Positions 1 through 13,933 of a stretch of 64,000 nucleotides of DNA are shown here, in pieces. This stretch comes from Pisolithus tinctorius. Lineage: Eukaryota; Basidiomycota; Agaricomycetes; Boletales; Pisolithaceae. The notes below the pieces were generated by a model. That model was not told the DNA's origin, ran no database searches, and worked only from the letters and a program-made list of their open reading frames with translations. A program made the translations under genes and the position numbers. The stretch's first letter is position 1; each line of letters begins with the position of its first letter. Where the stretch lies: positions 1,798,001 through 1,862,000 of the forward strand of contig JANFAH010000003.1 of the NCBI GenBank assembly GCA_024663395.1, in the 5' to 3' direction.

Positions 1-1620
1 TAGTATATCTGGTTCCGTCTCATCTTTTAAATCCATAGTCTCCAGCAGCAGATGGCTGGCAGTTGGTGGACTGTCTGTGGCTATAGCGACACGTGGATTA
101 GAAAAGTGTTCCTCTTGTATATCTTCAGGCGCCACCAGGTCAATTTGTGGGTGAAGATCTTTGCGTGACAGCGCGGAACGTTGGAAGGAGTCCACTTCGA
201 AACTTCCCCTAAAGCTGGGGGGTGGCGAGAAGTTCCTTGCACCCTGAGGTACTCTTGAATTGATCGTCCCGCGTATAGATGGGGCAATGGACCCGATTAC
301 GGACGAGCTGAAATCCCACGAATCCACCGTACCTTGGCTCGTGAGGCTCGGTGGATATTTGCGCCGTTCCTGGCGAACTGCGAGAGGTGGAAGATCAGCT
401 AAGATCGTCCCTATAAGGTATGACTTCTTCTTCGCGCTTCTGAAGAATGGTGTCTGCAGGAGCTGTGCAGCTGTCGGTCTGACAAAGTCTTGGCATGACG
501 ACGTCATGTGGCTGCATAACACTCACCGCTTGGCAGGGTCCTTTGTAAGGCAGGCATCAACGATGTCTTTGAAAGCTTGAGAGTATCGATGAACGCCACT
601 ATCTCGGTCCAAGGTAGGTGGCTTCCCTTGGACACTGCATTGCAAGCAGAATAAATATTAATTGGAAATATGACAAAAAAAAACTCGCACATCTGCAACA
701 AAACAGAATGAGGGCTTTCACGTGATCTTGGAGGCCGCCCCTGCGTCAACTCGATACAGGTTATGCCAAACGACCATATGTCGGCTTTTGCGTCGTATCG
801 CTTTCCTTCGATAAGTTCCGGGGCCATCCAGCACGGCTGTGGCGCCGTCAGAACATGAAACGCGAAGGTGGTATCATGCGCACCGTCCCGACAAAGGATT
901 TCCGCTTCCCCACTTGAGGGCGTGTACGCCCTGTAACTGAGCTCCGTTGTGCTTGAACACGATCAGAGTTCGTCGTCTCCTCCTCATGATTTAGAGTGGG
1001 CCGGCAAGAGAAGTCTGCGTCTTCGGTAAGAGATGCTGCTACGCCTAGATCACCCAAGAGAACAGTGCCATCGTCGTCGATTAATAGGTTAGCTGCCTTG
1101 ATATCGCGATGAATGAAGCCGTTCACGTGCAAGTAACTTGAGGAATGACAGATGAGATTCCACAAAAGCACGAAATGCCGTGTGCATACTTAAGGCCTTC
1201 AAGAGCTTGCTTGAGGATACACTTGATCACTTCCTCTTCCATGCCACCTGGCCAGCCATAACGCATGATGTCCGCAGCACTCCCTTTGTTCATGAGGCGA
1301 AGGGCAATGTATAATTTGTGGCCATCTATCCACGAACCACGAACACGTAGGACGTTCGGATGTTTCGAGAGGGACATAAGTTGAGTTTCGCGCTGCAGCA
1401 AAGACAGAGATCGAGGAGGGAGGACATCGAGGTCAAGAACCTTGAGAGCACATTGGATCGAGGGTTGCGGAGGAAAGGGATGGCAGACAGCGTCGTAAAC
1501 AATAGAGGACGCTCCGAAACCTATGGGTGCGCCAACGGTATAATCACGAGGGCAGTCACTAAAGCACTTGAAGTAAGGTTGACGCCTCTACGTGGGCAAA
1601 CTTGAAGTATACCTGAACAT
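1..1620 (-). CDS. Ste20-type (FRAY/OSR1-SPAK-like) serine/threonine protein kinase, 3' end outside window
   Basis: The reading frame runs leftward from an ATG at 1620, and the gene leaves the window at base 1. The first exon is only eight bases. A 54-base intron (1559-1612) then joins it to the glycine-rich loop ([12 protein letters not shown]) and the beta-3 lysine (CALKVLD). Next come the catalytic loop ([11 protein letters not shown]), a magnesium motif that reads DLG rather than DFG ([10 protein letters not shown]), a long Ser/Arg-rich activation-loop insert, GTPCWMAPE across an intron, and [17 protein letters not shown] basic C-terminal segment contains [10 protein letters not shown]. 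Gene order of motifs and the Ste20 signature fit the FRAY/OSR1/SPAK branch found in basidiomycetes; that subgroup is inferred. It probably phosphorylates cytosolic targets. Because the 3' end is missing, any C-terminal docking domain cannot be judged. Confidence 0.85.
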
Positions 1621-1891
1621 CTGCCATTCATCCTGGACAGAGCCAATAAACTTCCTGGACGAGCTGGCCATGGCTAGCCCACAGGATGGGGGTGGTAACA
1701 AGAGGCAATACTTGACCTGGAGATAAGGGGTCCTTATAACAGTTCTTGCTGGGTGACAAATGCAGAATAGGTCCGGGATAGAGTTGGACAACGCGGTTCC
1801 TTGGCGATGCCGGGACTTGGCCGGACCGGTCACCAAATTACTAGAAGTAGTACGTATATCCCTCAGCACTAGTCCAAAAGTACTTTAAATC

Positions 1892-3723
1892 CTAAAACCT
1901 GCGACGTTCGATAATTAAATCCCTCAATGCATCGACAAGCCCGTCTTCTTCCACCAAGGGTGAGGGATTGACGGCCACTGTGAGCCGAGTACCATTCAAA
2001 GTATCCTCGCCAGTGGGTATCAAGGTCCTCGTAACATCGATCTTCTTTGCCCTGGTCGTCTTCTGGGGGAACAACGGAGTGAGTTTGCCAACCTTACAAG
2101 CTCCACAGACTTGCAGAGCGGGGTCATCATTACGCTAAGGCGTGGAAATTGTGACACAAAGACTTACTGCACTCCTCTGGCTTGATGGACTTGGCGTATC
2201 TACCGTACCTGAACCAATACTCGTCACGCATTGGGCCCCATTCAATGAACGTTTCACTTACACTTTGGAGCACAGGTTACATTCTGTCAGACAGCTGTCA
2301 GCAGCCACCAGCATTATGACAGAAGGGGAAGTAAACTAACTCCACTGATAAGGGTATACGATCTGGTAGTTGTGACGAGTCTTCGATTGGTAGTGGTCAG
2401 TACATCGTCTGGACAGCACGCGTACTCCTCTTACTGAAACCTGAATGTCGGGGTACCTCCTCATGATTTTTCCCGCCCTCCAATAGACCGTGAGCTACTT
2501 TTGCACCAATATTTCAGATCTGAGCCATACCATGATTTGAACAGTCGCCCGTGCCCTTCCCGCGGATTGTCACTGATTATCCAACATGCCAAGTGACACA
2601 TCTCATGGGACAGAGTATTACGAATACGCTCTATCGAGAATGTCTCCATCTTCGACAATCTTCCAACACGTCAACTCACCATTACAGTCCAAAATCTTGG
2701 TGGCAAGTTCGATCTTCGTGGTTTGTATACCATCTCGCGATCTGCATACGTATTGGTCTATGATTGCTCGAGTCAGATAATACCCACCGGTGCCAGCGCG
2801 CTCGCCCGGCTGTGGTCAGTAGCCGTGTGTTCCATTCTAATTTTGTATTCTTGGGAAGACCATCATCGAAGACGGTGTGGTTAAGCTCTGCGAACAGATC
2901 TGCTGCATATTTCTCCCTCCCTAACTGCTCCGCTGCATCTCGTGCTTTCTTTGATGATTTTGTAGGTGACTTTTCAACAGAGGTGGGAGCCGCCCTCTTG
3001 GACGGAGGGTACACTGGCACTGGTATGGTATCATTGTTCCTTTTCAACGCTGTGGGAAACTTGCGCTTTGGGGTATCTTTGGCCGGAGAAGTCATTATTT
3101 CTGGTCTTCGAGATTCCAGGGAATTCTCACTGAACCTAAATATTCATTTGGATCTGGGGTTGCGGGTTGGATGGAGGGACACGCACCGAGTGAGAATTGC
3201 CTCCTTATCAGAGCTATCGTCACTCGTGTCGGCATAGAGTGGCAAATATTTCCGTGCAGTAGGGCTTGTTTTCCTCGGAGATTTCGGAGGACATGGTCGG
3301 GTAACCATCGGAGACAGTAGGTCAGGAAGCTCCAGAGACGTGTCGCTGTCTATCAGCTCAATTATATTCCTGAACCCTGAATTATCCGTGTTTCTGTCGA
3401 ACGTTAGCGGAACGGTTGGGAACGTGTGGACTGGCATAACCGACAAGGCCTTACATGATACCACGCGTATCGCAAAAAACACTATCAGGCAGTGAGAATG
3501 AGACGCATGGTGACAAGCTGATGGTTATTCCAAGGAGTTTTGATCACCTACATATCAGAATCTGAGTCTGACGAGATCTCTATAACTTCCATGGGTGGGT
3601 TCACTTTACATGCCCTAGGACGCACGTAGATATGGATTAGCTAAAGTCGCGACGATAATGGAAAACTTACCGCAAATCCTCTTCATCACTTGAAAAGCTA
3701 GCGTGGCTTGAGTTCCCAGCCAT
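1892..3723 (-). CDS. SprT-like zinc metalloprotease with C-terminal zinc ribbon (GCNA/ACRC-like)
   Basis: This is a multi-exon gene of roughly 430 residues. The start at 3723 (MAGNSSHASFSSDEED) is followed by a disordered, acidic and Ser-rich N-terminal region. That region holds two hydrophobic-acidic patches resembling SUMO-interacting motifs (EVIEISSDSDSD and NIIELIDSDTS). A basic linker (PTKSSKKARDAAEQL) leads into a SprT domain with the zinc-binding active site SHEMCH (HExxH). After splicing, a zinc ribbon follows with CNLCSK and CICGACK, then a C-terminal tail ending at 1892. Proteins of this plan (SPRTN, GCNA/ACRC) cleave proteins crosslinked to DNA, so a nuclear role in DNA-protein crosslink repair is inferred. 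The HEMCH motif, zinc-ribbon spacing and domain order are seen directly. Exact small exon boundaries in the N-terminal part are uncertain. Confidence 0.85.
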
Positions 3724-3854
3724 TTGATCTGTGTTTTTGGCTAAAGGAACTGTTTGTGAGATTGACCAGGACGCGTCGCGTTTGGTCCCGTGATTCAAAT
3801 TCAACCCTGCTGACTTGTGGGGAGTTCAGGAGACTTGGTTAAGTGACATTCATT

Positions 3855-3958
3855 GCCCGCCTAGCTCAATCGGATAGAGCGTCAGACTTTTACAATCCGT
3901 ACGAGTCGTACGTGGCGGTGTGATCTGAAGGCTGCGAGTTCGACCCTCGCGGTGGGCT
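3855..3958 (+). tRNA. tRNA-Lys(UUU) with a 30-base intron
   Basis: A complete cloverleaf is visible. The 7-bp acceptor stem is 3855-3861 with 3951-3957, the D stem is GCTC/GAGC, the anticodon stem is TCAGA/TCTGA, and the T arm is GCGAG-TTCGACC-CTCGC. The anticodon TTT sits at 3889-3891. An intron of about 30 bases (3893-3922) lies one base after the anticodon, the usual eukaryotic 37/38 position. The intron carries a perfect inverted repeat (CGTACG-AGT-CGTACG, 3898-3912) that could form a small hairpin. Mature length is 74 bases before CCA addition. It lies between the SprT gene and MCM5. Confidence 0.95.
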
Positions 3959-4297
3959 ATAGCTTTTTCCCCTTTCTTCCTTTGTAATCATCCAAAATAG
4001 ACCACAGCTCACCTAGGACGAGGAATTTGGAATCAGTTTGTTGCGCCCAGATCGTCGATCACTAGATAATTCTGGGACTTGTATGATCATGTTGCGCATA
4101 GTGTGAACACTTTGGTAACCTTCAAGGTATCTTGCTGAGCACAGATCACCACAGAAATCTACAATATTTTGTAATACACGACAATACGGTTTACTCGAGA
4201 TACAAAAAGCATGAGGGAACCTCAGCATTCATACACCAACCCTACGTGAACGTCATCGTCAGTAAAAATCCTGTTAGATGAGTGTTCATATTCGGGC
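3959..4297. other. Intergenic: 3' flank of MCM5 downstream of tRNA-Lys
   Basis: About 340 bases follow the tRNA before the MCM5 stop codon. The segment begins with a pyrimidine-rich stretch containing TTTTT (a likely RNA polymerase III stop just after 3958) and otherwise shows nothing I recognise. A short minus-strand open frame inside it has no family features. Confidence 0.5.
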
Positions 4298-7101
<2,804 letters not shown>

Positions 7102-7220
7102 GGATGAGTGAGGGAGTCGTTGCGCGCGGGACGCGACAGCCAAATGAATATAGGGCAGGCTCTTTCGCGCTCAACGGTGGAAAATGAAACGTATTGGCTA
7201 TCGCAGTGTCCACTAGTGTC

Positions 7221-7292
7221 TCCCGTTTAGCTCAGTTGGTAGAGCGCGTCACTAGTAATGACGAGGTCAGTCGTTCGAGTCGGCTAATGGGA
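7221..7292 (+). tRNA. tRNA-Thr(AGU), intronless
   Basis: This 72-base cloverleaf lies in the 276-base gap between MCM5 and the COP9 subunit gene. The acceptor arms TCCCGTT and AATGGGA pair with one G-T. The D arm is GCTC/GAGC and the anticodon stem is CGTCA/TGACG. The loop CTAGTAA gives anticodon AGT, and the T arm is AGTCG-TTCGAGT-CGGCT. A terminator-like TTTTCTTTTT follows within a few bases, as expected for RNA polymerase III genes. Confidence 0.95.
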
Positions 7293-7377
7293 ATTTTCTT
7301 TTTCCACCAATGGTGCCCCTTTGGTAGCCACCCACTGAACTACATAAATAACTTGTGCAGATCTGTCCTACCACAGC

Positions 7378-8840
7378 ATGGCATCCATGGACACCGACGA
7401 ACAATCAGTTGTGCTATCTTCTAGCGCAACTTCAGGCCTTTCACTCTCGCTGTATGGCCTTTTTGCTACCCCGGAAATTGATTCGATTTGACAGCAACAC
7501 TAGACATCCCTTACCCATCTTAAATATATCAGAGCACTTGACGCGATTGAAGTTGCAAACGAAATCGACTGCACCTTTTGGTCAGTGAACCCTCTCGCGG
7601 CTCCAACCGTTGCCTACCTTACGTAGGATTGCTATAGTTTTGGGCGCGTTGCTCGGTACGCAAAATGGCCGAGAAGTGGAGATTGTCAACAGCTTCGAGC
7701 TCGCCACTGAGGCTGGGCATGATGACATCGTAGATCACGGTTTCCTAGTCCAAAGGAGAGACCAATGTAAGTTGCGTGCTTGTTGCTGGGTGAGTTCCAT
7801 CGCCAACGCATTGTAGACAAGCAGGTTTTCCCCTCTCTGGAGTTCATCGGATGGTACACTGTCGCATCTACAGTCACTTCACAACACATCGCGCTCCACG
7901 AACAGGTATATCCACCATGACATCCAGTTGAGCAATTAACACTTGTTTCGCAGTTTACCGGATACTGCTCAACGCCACTTCTCCTTGTTCTTCAATGCTC
8001 TACGAGCTCATCATCCGCGGCAGACGTTACAAGTCAAGCCCTTCCCTTTAAGGCGTATGAACCCTCGGTTGAAATCAGGGAGAGGAAGACACGGTCTGTA
8101 TTCATCGAAGTACCGTTCATGGTAGAAACTGGCGAGGCCGAACGTATCGCTGTGGATTGGACCGCCAGGGGTGGTGGTGGAGGCACCAGTTGTAAGTATT
8201 TAACACGGTATAACTAATGTCCACCTCATATTTGCAGTGGAATCGCATTTACATACACAACAAGCCGCTGTGAAGATGCTGCATGAAAGAATCTTGGTGT
8301 TGGTGCAATATGTAGCAAATGCCATAGCAGGTACGCACTCCAGTAATGCCTTTGTCTGCAGCAAATCATGAGGCTTACTTCATTGCTGTAGGTCAAGTTC
8401 CGAAAGACCATACCGTTCTCCGATCAATCTCTGCCTTGATTGCTTCCCTCCCTGCCAGCGAGGACGACGCTTTCCGCGAGGAGTTCAATACTGTGAGTGC
8501 AGTCTTTTCTCGAATTAATATAGTGCTACCTGCACGCTACCCTGCCTGTGTACCAAGCGATGTATTATTATCTGACCTTTGGCGAAATCCTATACAGGAA
8601 TACGAGGATGTCAAGCTCACGGCTTTCCTCTCCGTACTCACTAAATCCACGAACACTTTAAATAATGTGAGTTGCCCAGATCACTACTAAAATCACACTG
8701 ACCTTGCGGGTGTACAGCTCGTGGACAAACACCTGATAATGAATGGTGGCATGCGTGATGAACGGCCGCTAATACCTGGCCCACGAAGGCGAGCGGGAAG
8801 GCCAGGCGGTATGCCTGGAGACTGGTCCGCGCATGCCTGA
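7378..8840 (+). CDS. CSN6: COP9 signalosome complex subunit 6 (MPN domain)
   Basis: CSN6 is a scaffold subunit of the COP9 signalosome, which removes NEDD8 from cullin ligases. Translation starts MASMDTDEQS at 7378. The first intron joins LSLSL to HPLPILNISEHLTRLK, giving the conserved start of the MPN domain. The domain continues with IVLGALLGTQNGREVEIVNSFEL, here split by an intron, and FIGWYT. The catalytic JAMM histidines and aspartate of CSN5 are absent, which is normal for CSN6. The C-terminal helical part includes VETGEAERIAVDW and QVPKDHTVLRSISALI. The gene ends with a Gly/Arg-rich tail at 8840. It is convergent with U2A', whose stop is 170 bases away. Length of about 330 residues is typical. 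Confidence 0.93.
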
Positions 8841-9010
8841 GTCTCATGATCATGTGGAGTCTGTCAACAAGAGCCTCCCAACACCCGTAGAGTCGATGAG
8901 CCATTAGTCAAGTACGACATATACCGGTGGCATGAATAATACAGTTCTCTGGTTGATTTCCAAGCCCCAAGGTACTTGCACATCAGGGAAAGACTACACT
9001 TTACAACACA

Positions 9011-9919
9011 TCATGCGCCTACCAAGTCCATTCCCGGCATATAGCCCTCCTTAAGACTCCTTTCTAACCTCCTGATCTCCTCGATGGAGGTTGCTTTTGC
9101 AATTGCCTGCTTGACTCTCTCCGCTTCCTCCTTCGTCATCAAACGACCTGCCTTCCCGGAAGGCATGGTCGGTTTGGGCTCGTCAATAGTAATAGCGATT
9201 TTGGCGCCGTGTTTGGAGACGGTCGTTGATATCGTGGTTGCAAGGGCAGTGAGTTGGCCCTCAGGTGTGAGGAACAGTGATTTGCCCTTCTGCCGTTCCT
9301 GCATGTACGATTCCCTTGGTGAGTTGCGCCCTGCTAGCAAGCCGGTGTCATCCGCGCACCTTGTCCCGAATCCTCTGAAAATCTAGAACTCTCAGCGACG
9401 GTATTCTCCATGCAAGCCACTCGCGATACCATTTTTTCTCCCGCACAGGATTCCCAAGTAAGGACAGATACTGCAATGCCCTCAACTCTTTCAATGGTTC
9501 GAGGTCACCCAACTCTGAAATATTGTTCCCATTGAGAACCAGCGTTGTAAGATTCGGAGCAGATAGATGAACGGAGGGAGAGATGGACGTGATTCGGTTG
9601 TTTGCGAGAAGCAGAGTCCGTAGTCGCTTCAGTAGGGGGAGATTACCCAGTACAACGATGGAATTATCCGTCAAATCGATCGCGTCGTGCTGATCCTATA
9701 CATGAGAGGCGACATGAGACTAGCCTGAACAGAATGCTACTGCACTTGCCTTGGTGACACCGAGGTTTTCGATAGTAGGTATTTTGTAGCCTTGAAGGGT
9801 ATGAACGCGACCGAAGGGATATTTTCGCAGCACTTACCCCGTAGATCCAGCTGACGTTCTTTGACGGGGTTAAAGCCGGCAGCTGCTTGAGCCAGGAGCT
9901 CTGGGGTGAGCTTGACCAT
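9011..9919 (-). CDS. U2 small nuclear ribonucleoprotein A' (Lea1)
   Basis: This leucine-rich-repeat protein forms a heterodimer with U2B'' in the U2 snRNP and acts in branch-site recognition during nuclear splicing. It starts MVKLTPELLAQ at 9919 and carries four to five LRRs. Examples are IDLTDNSIVVLGNLPLLKRL, LLANNRITSI, TLVLNGNNISELGDL and YLSLLGNPV, ending with the family LRR cap WREW-like motif KWYREWLAWRIPSLRVLDF. A conserved C-terminal helix follows (MTKEEAERVKQAIAKA, EEIRRLERSLKEG). The stop is at 9011. The gene is divergent from SAC1, with only 113 bases between the start codons. Confidence 0.93.
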
Positions 9920-10032
9920 GGTGTGTTTTGGAGGCGTGTCTTCGGCGTTTCAGACTCAGCCGTCGACGCGAAGACAGGCCAAGTCAAACAGGCAACGTCC
10001 ACCTTCACCGACCACGCTTGACATTGTCCCTC
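9920..10032. promoter_or_regulatory. 113-base divergent interval between U2A' and SAC1
   Basis: The two start codons face away from each other across 113 bases, so the promoters must share this segment or extend into the neighbouring genes. No clear TATA element is visible. Function is inferred from geometry only. Confidence 0.4.
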
Positions 10033-12718
10033 ATGAAGCCCATATACCAGAGACTCAGTTTGTATGCAATTACCTGTCTATTTCCATACTGGCCACCCGT
10101 GTGTTCTGACTGTCTCCCCAGATTCTTTGACGGCGAGGCCGCATATACTTTCGTCCCAATCGAGCCGCTCGGCGCGCAGTCTCTCACCATACATAGGGCT
10201 ACTGGAGACATTGTCTTGAACCGTAAGCATAACATGCATGTGTTCTGGCTGTCTTCGCTGACACAGGCAAAGCCCCGAACAAGGCCGTTCCTTCCACTGC
10301 CACGAGGTACGAGAAAACTGTCTATGGAATCCTTGGAATGATATCGCTCGCTCTTTGTAGGCCTTAGTTTGTTGTGTTTACATTGCAGCTGACTCGTGAC
10401 CTTGTAGCTGAATACGTCGTCATCATGACGGGTCGCGAACACCGGGCACGTTTCTTGGGGCATGACATATATCGTGCAGCCGACTTTGACATCCTCCCCC
10501 TCAACCCGAGCGTCTCTGTGCAGTACCCCTCTCATCCAGTGGAGGGTCATCTGCTGGCGCTTGTACGAGCACACCTGTTTGGAGGTTACTTTTTATTTAG
10601 TTACACCTTCGACCTGTCGCGCCGCCTTCAGGCTCAGTGGAGTGAAAGTGGGAGTGACGCTACGAGGCCCTTGTGGGAACAAGTGGGTTGATAGTCAGCG
10701 AATGATTCCCTGCTGACTTCTAGCAGGCAGACGATAGGTTCTTCTGGAACAAGTGTGTACCTTCCCCCTAAATGTCCTTTGTTCTTGCTGAACTGCCGCT
10801 CTAGGTTCCTGCAATCTAGGTTAATCGACACTGAAATCGCCCAAGACGTAGGTGATGTTCTCCTCACGTCTGCAGTTCTAAGTAATCAGCAACATTACAG
10901 CTTAGCCCGTACATACTTCCGATCGTTTACGGCAGTCGGTGGTCTCTTGCTTGCAATCATTACTATGCAACTCATATGACGACTAGCATTCGACCTGCGT
11001 ACCGCTTACATTCACGGTCACAAAATCCAGTTATGTCTCATAAGTAGGAGGTCACGATACCGCGCAGGGACACGGTACTTCCGCCGTGGTATCGATCATC
11101 AAGGACACGTTGCTAATTTCAACGAGACGGAGCAAATTGTACTCGTCGAAGAGTCAGCTGCGGGGCGCATCTCCAACTCTGAAATTTTCACCCACAAGCT
11201 TAGCTTTGTACAAACCCGCGGCAGTGTACCAGTTTTCTGGGGAGAGATAAACACTCTTAGATACAAACCCGACCTCCAAATCATGGATCTTCAAGATACA
11301 GTTGGTCGATGTCGTAGGTCATCGGAAGACACTCGTTGATTCTTTGACAGGTTGATGCCATGCGCTTGCATCTAAAGGAACAAATTTCACTCTATGGGGA
11401 ACAGTGTCTTATCAACCTAGTCAACCAGAAGGGCTATGAACAGCCTGTGAAAGAGGCTTACGAACGCATTGTCGCCCAGGTATGTTTCCTATCTTGTCTC
11501 GTATATCACTCTCAAGCGTCCTTTTCAGACTGAGCTGCCTGAGGCCAGGTACCGCTACTTCGACTTCCACAACGAGTGCAAACATATGCGGTGGAATCGC
11601 ATAAATATCCTCATTGAAAGGATGCAGGAAGACCTTCTCAATTTCGGGTAAGGAAAACTGCCCTGCATGATGCGTCCCTCCGCATGTCAATCTTCTTGTT
11701 AGATACTTTCATCTCAATATGAATACGTCACAAGTCGAGCCAGCAGTGAAATTGCAAAACGGCGTGGTCCGTACGAACTGCATGGACAACTTGGATCGGA
11801 CCAACGTAGTTCAAGCCGCTCTAGCCAAGTGGACTCTGAATTACCAGCTAAAAAACCTCGGTGTCTTGACGGAAGGCGAAGAACTGGACGACTTCCAAGC
11901 GCTTTCCCAGGATTTCCGAGAAAGTGGGTTTGCTGCTTCCCTCTTCATTCAAGCTTGCTGACCTGCACTCGTGCTCCAGTGTGGGCTGACCACGCTGACT
12001 TGATTTCAAGAGCATACGCAGGGTCTGGTGCTCTGAAGACCGACTTTACACGGACGAACAAACGCACTAAGCTGGGCCTTCTCGAGGATGGTTACAAAAG
12101 CGTAATGCGGTACATCAAGAATAATTACTTCGATGGGACAAGGCAAGATGGTTTCGATCTTGTAACAGGCGCGTGGACACCACGGAAGAATCCCATTACA
12201 GCTGTCTCGTTATTGGCTGACACGAGGCCCCTGATAATCCGTTCGGTGAGTTTTGTAACCTCTCGGAAGGCTCCCTAACCACTCAAATGATCTTCCAGGT
12301 GCCTTACATCGCGTCTTTCTCGTTGTTCATGATCTGCGCGGGCCTCACTCTACCAAGAACTTCAGGCAAGTCCATTTGTTCCGTGTTGTCACACGTCGCC
12401 CAACATGACGTCCCAGATTACTCCCTCCTTTACTACTTCATGCTCTGGTTCATGATCGCTATGCTTTCTATAACCTTCATCATGTTACACGGCATTGAAT
12501 ACGTTTCTTGGCCACGGTTGATACCTTCAACGGACATAATCCACTACAATGGGCCTGGTTTCCGCTCGGCACATCATGGAAAGGGATTCATGGGACCATT
12601 GGGCAAGAGATTCGCCACTCCTAGGAAAGCCATCGCTGCCAATGGGGTTGGGCGGAAAAGGGCTCCAACAAACTACATGGAGGAGATCGAGAAGGGAACA
12701 AAGTCAAGGGTTGATTAA
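10033..12718 (+). CDS. SAC1: Phosphoinositide phosphatase SAC1
   Basis: Sac1 dephosphorylates PtdIns4P at the ER and Golgi. The start at 10033 ([10 protein letters not shown]) joins through an intron to [20 protein letters not shown]. The Sac domain runs through [16 protein letters not shown]. It keeps the catalytic CX5R(T) signature intact in [12 protein letters not shown] at about 11778-11813, followed by VVQAALAKW. Conserved [29 protein letters not shown] comes next, in two blocks. Two C-terminal hydrophobic segments ([15 protein letters not shown] and [21 protein letters not shown]) fit the ER membrane hairpin. At least ten short introns interrupt the gene. The C terminus is basic ([16 protein letters not shown]) and ends at 12718. 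Length of about 620-650 residues matches the family. Confidence 0.95.
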
Positions 12719-12910
12719 GTCTAGTGAATGATCGCCCTTTACTTCATACATTGGTACCATAGAATGTCATTGTTTTGGTTGTTAACTTGCATACTCGATC
12801 GATCTAACATTTCCACATATGGCAAAACCACGCCACAGCGGAGTTCGGAATGATATATGTCCAAAATTTCGAAGACTCTTCCACTCACATCACGTCTCAG
12901 CTCTCTTACA

Positions 12911-13933
12911 ATGTCTGGAAAAAAGCGCGCGTCCCCCGGTGCTAACCAGGAGATAAACCCACTTGAGGGCGTCGAACTTAGTGACGAGGATGCCAAAAAG
13001 CTCCAGGATGTCCAAAAGCAGATTGAACGAGTTGACGTGCTGATTGGTAGGCGTTTCATTCCACCGGCCCTCTCGAGAGATCAACGTCTGTCCTGTAGAA
13101 CGTCACAGTCAACAACAACTTCTGCCTGTGTATGAACGGAGGCGCCCCGTAGTCAAGGCAATTCCTAAATTCTGGCCTGTCGCGTTGATGAACAACCCGT
13201 TGATCTCTTTTCAAGCTCAACACAATATCGACCGTATTGCTTTGAGTTATCTAGAGGACCTGTGGGTGACTCGTGATCCTAAGGAGCCAAGATGTTTTAC
13301 CATCGAATTTGTACGCGCTGTCATTGGTTCGTTCGAACTTTGGTCTGACGCCGTCGCATTAGTACTTTAAACAAAACCCTTACTTCACGGACTCTGTCCT
13401 AAAGAAGGAGTATAAATATGTCTGCCCACCAGGCGCCGCCGACGAGACGCCCGACGCTGATGGTTTGACGCCTTCCATGTTGGATTTCTCCTGGGAACGC
13501 GACGTGCAGCCCTCCGTAAGTCAATCCAACCGTGTATGTGCTTTGCTAAGCCTGAGGGTAGGCCATCAAAATCAATTGGAAAGACCCCCAGAATGCACTG
13601 ACTAAATTACATCCTCGCGTCGAAGATGAAGACGAAGAGTCAGATATGCCTGCTGAAGCTGGCAGTTTCTTTAACTTCTTCGAAATCGCCTCTGACCCCT
13701 TTGATGTGAGCCGTCTTGTCGCCAGCTGCGTTGCATTATTCTCCTGACATCCTGTACTACAGATTGGTGCAACAATTGCTAATGAGGTCTTCCCCAATGC
13801 CACTGACCACTTCCTTGGCACCATTCCTGGTGACGACATGGACTCTGACGAGGAGAGCGAAGAGGATGATGATGACGACGCGGACGAGATCGATTTAGAA
13901 GAGCCTAGACCCAAAAAGCAGAAGAAGGAATGA
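12911..13933 (+). CDS. SET/NAP-family histone chaperone
   Basis: The start is MSGKKRASPG at 12911. A coiled-coil dimerisation helix (LSDEDAKKLQDVQKQIERVD) crosses an intron into ERRRPVVKAIPKFWPVALMNN, which is the entry of the NAP domain in SET/Vps75-type proteins. The earmuff domain follows, with ALSYLEDLWVTRDPKEPRC-like sequence, an FxQNPYFTDSVLKKEY element and TPSMLDFSWERD. The C terminus is strongly acidic (DSDEESEEDDDDDADEIDLEE) and ends with a lysine-rich PKKQKKE that could act as a nuclear signal. At about 260 residues it is closer to SET than to the longer Nap1. It probably chaperones H3-H4 or H2A-H2B in nucleus and cytosol. At least three introns are present. Confidence 0.88.

Noticed and set aside
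7378..8840. Possibility of an active JAMM deubiquitinase
   Set aside because: The MPN domain lacks the metal-binding His and Asp set; all other blocks identify it as CSN6, which is naturally inactive.
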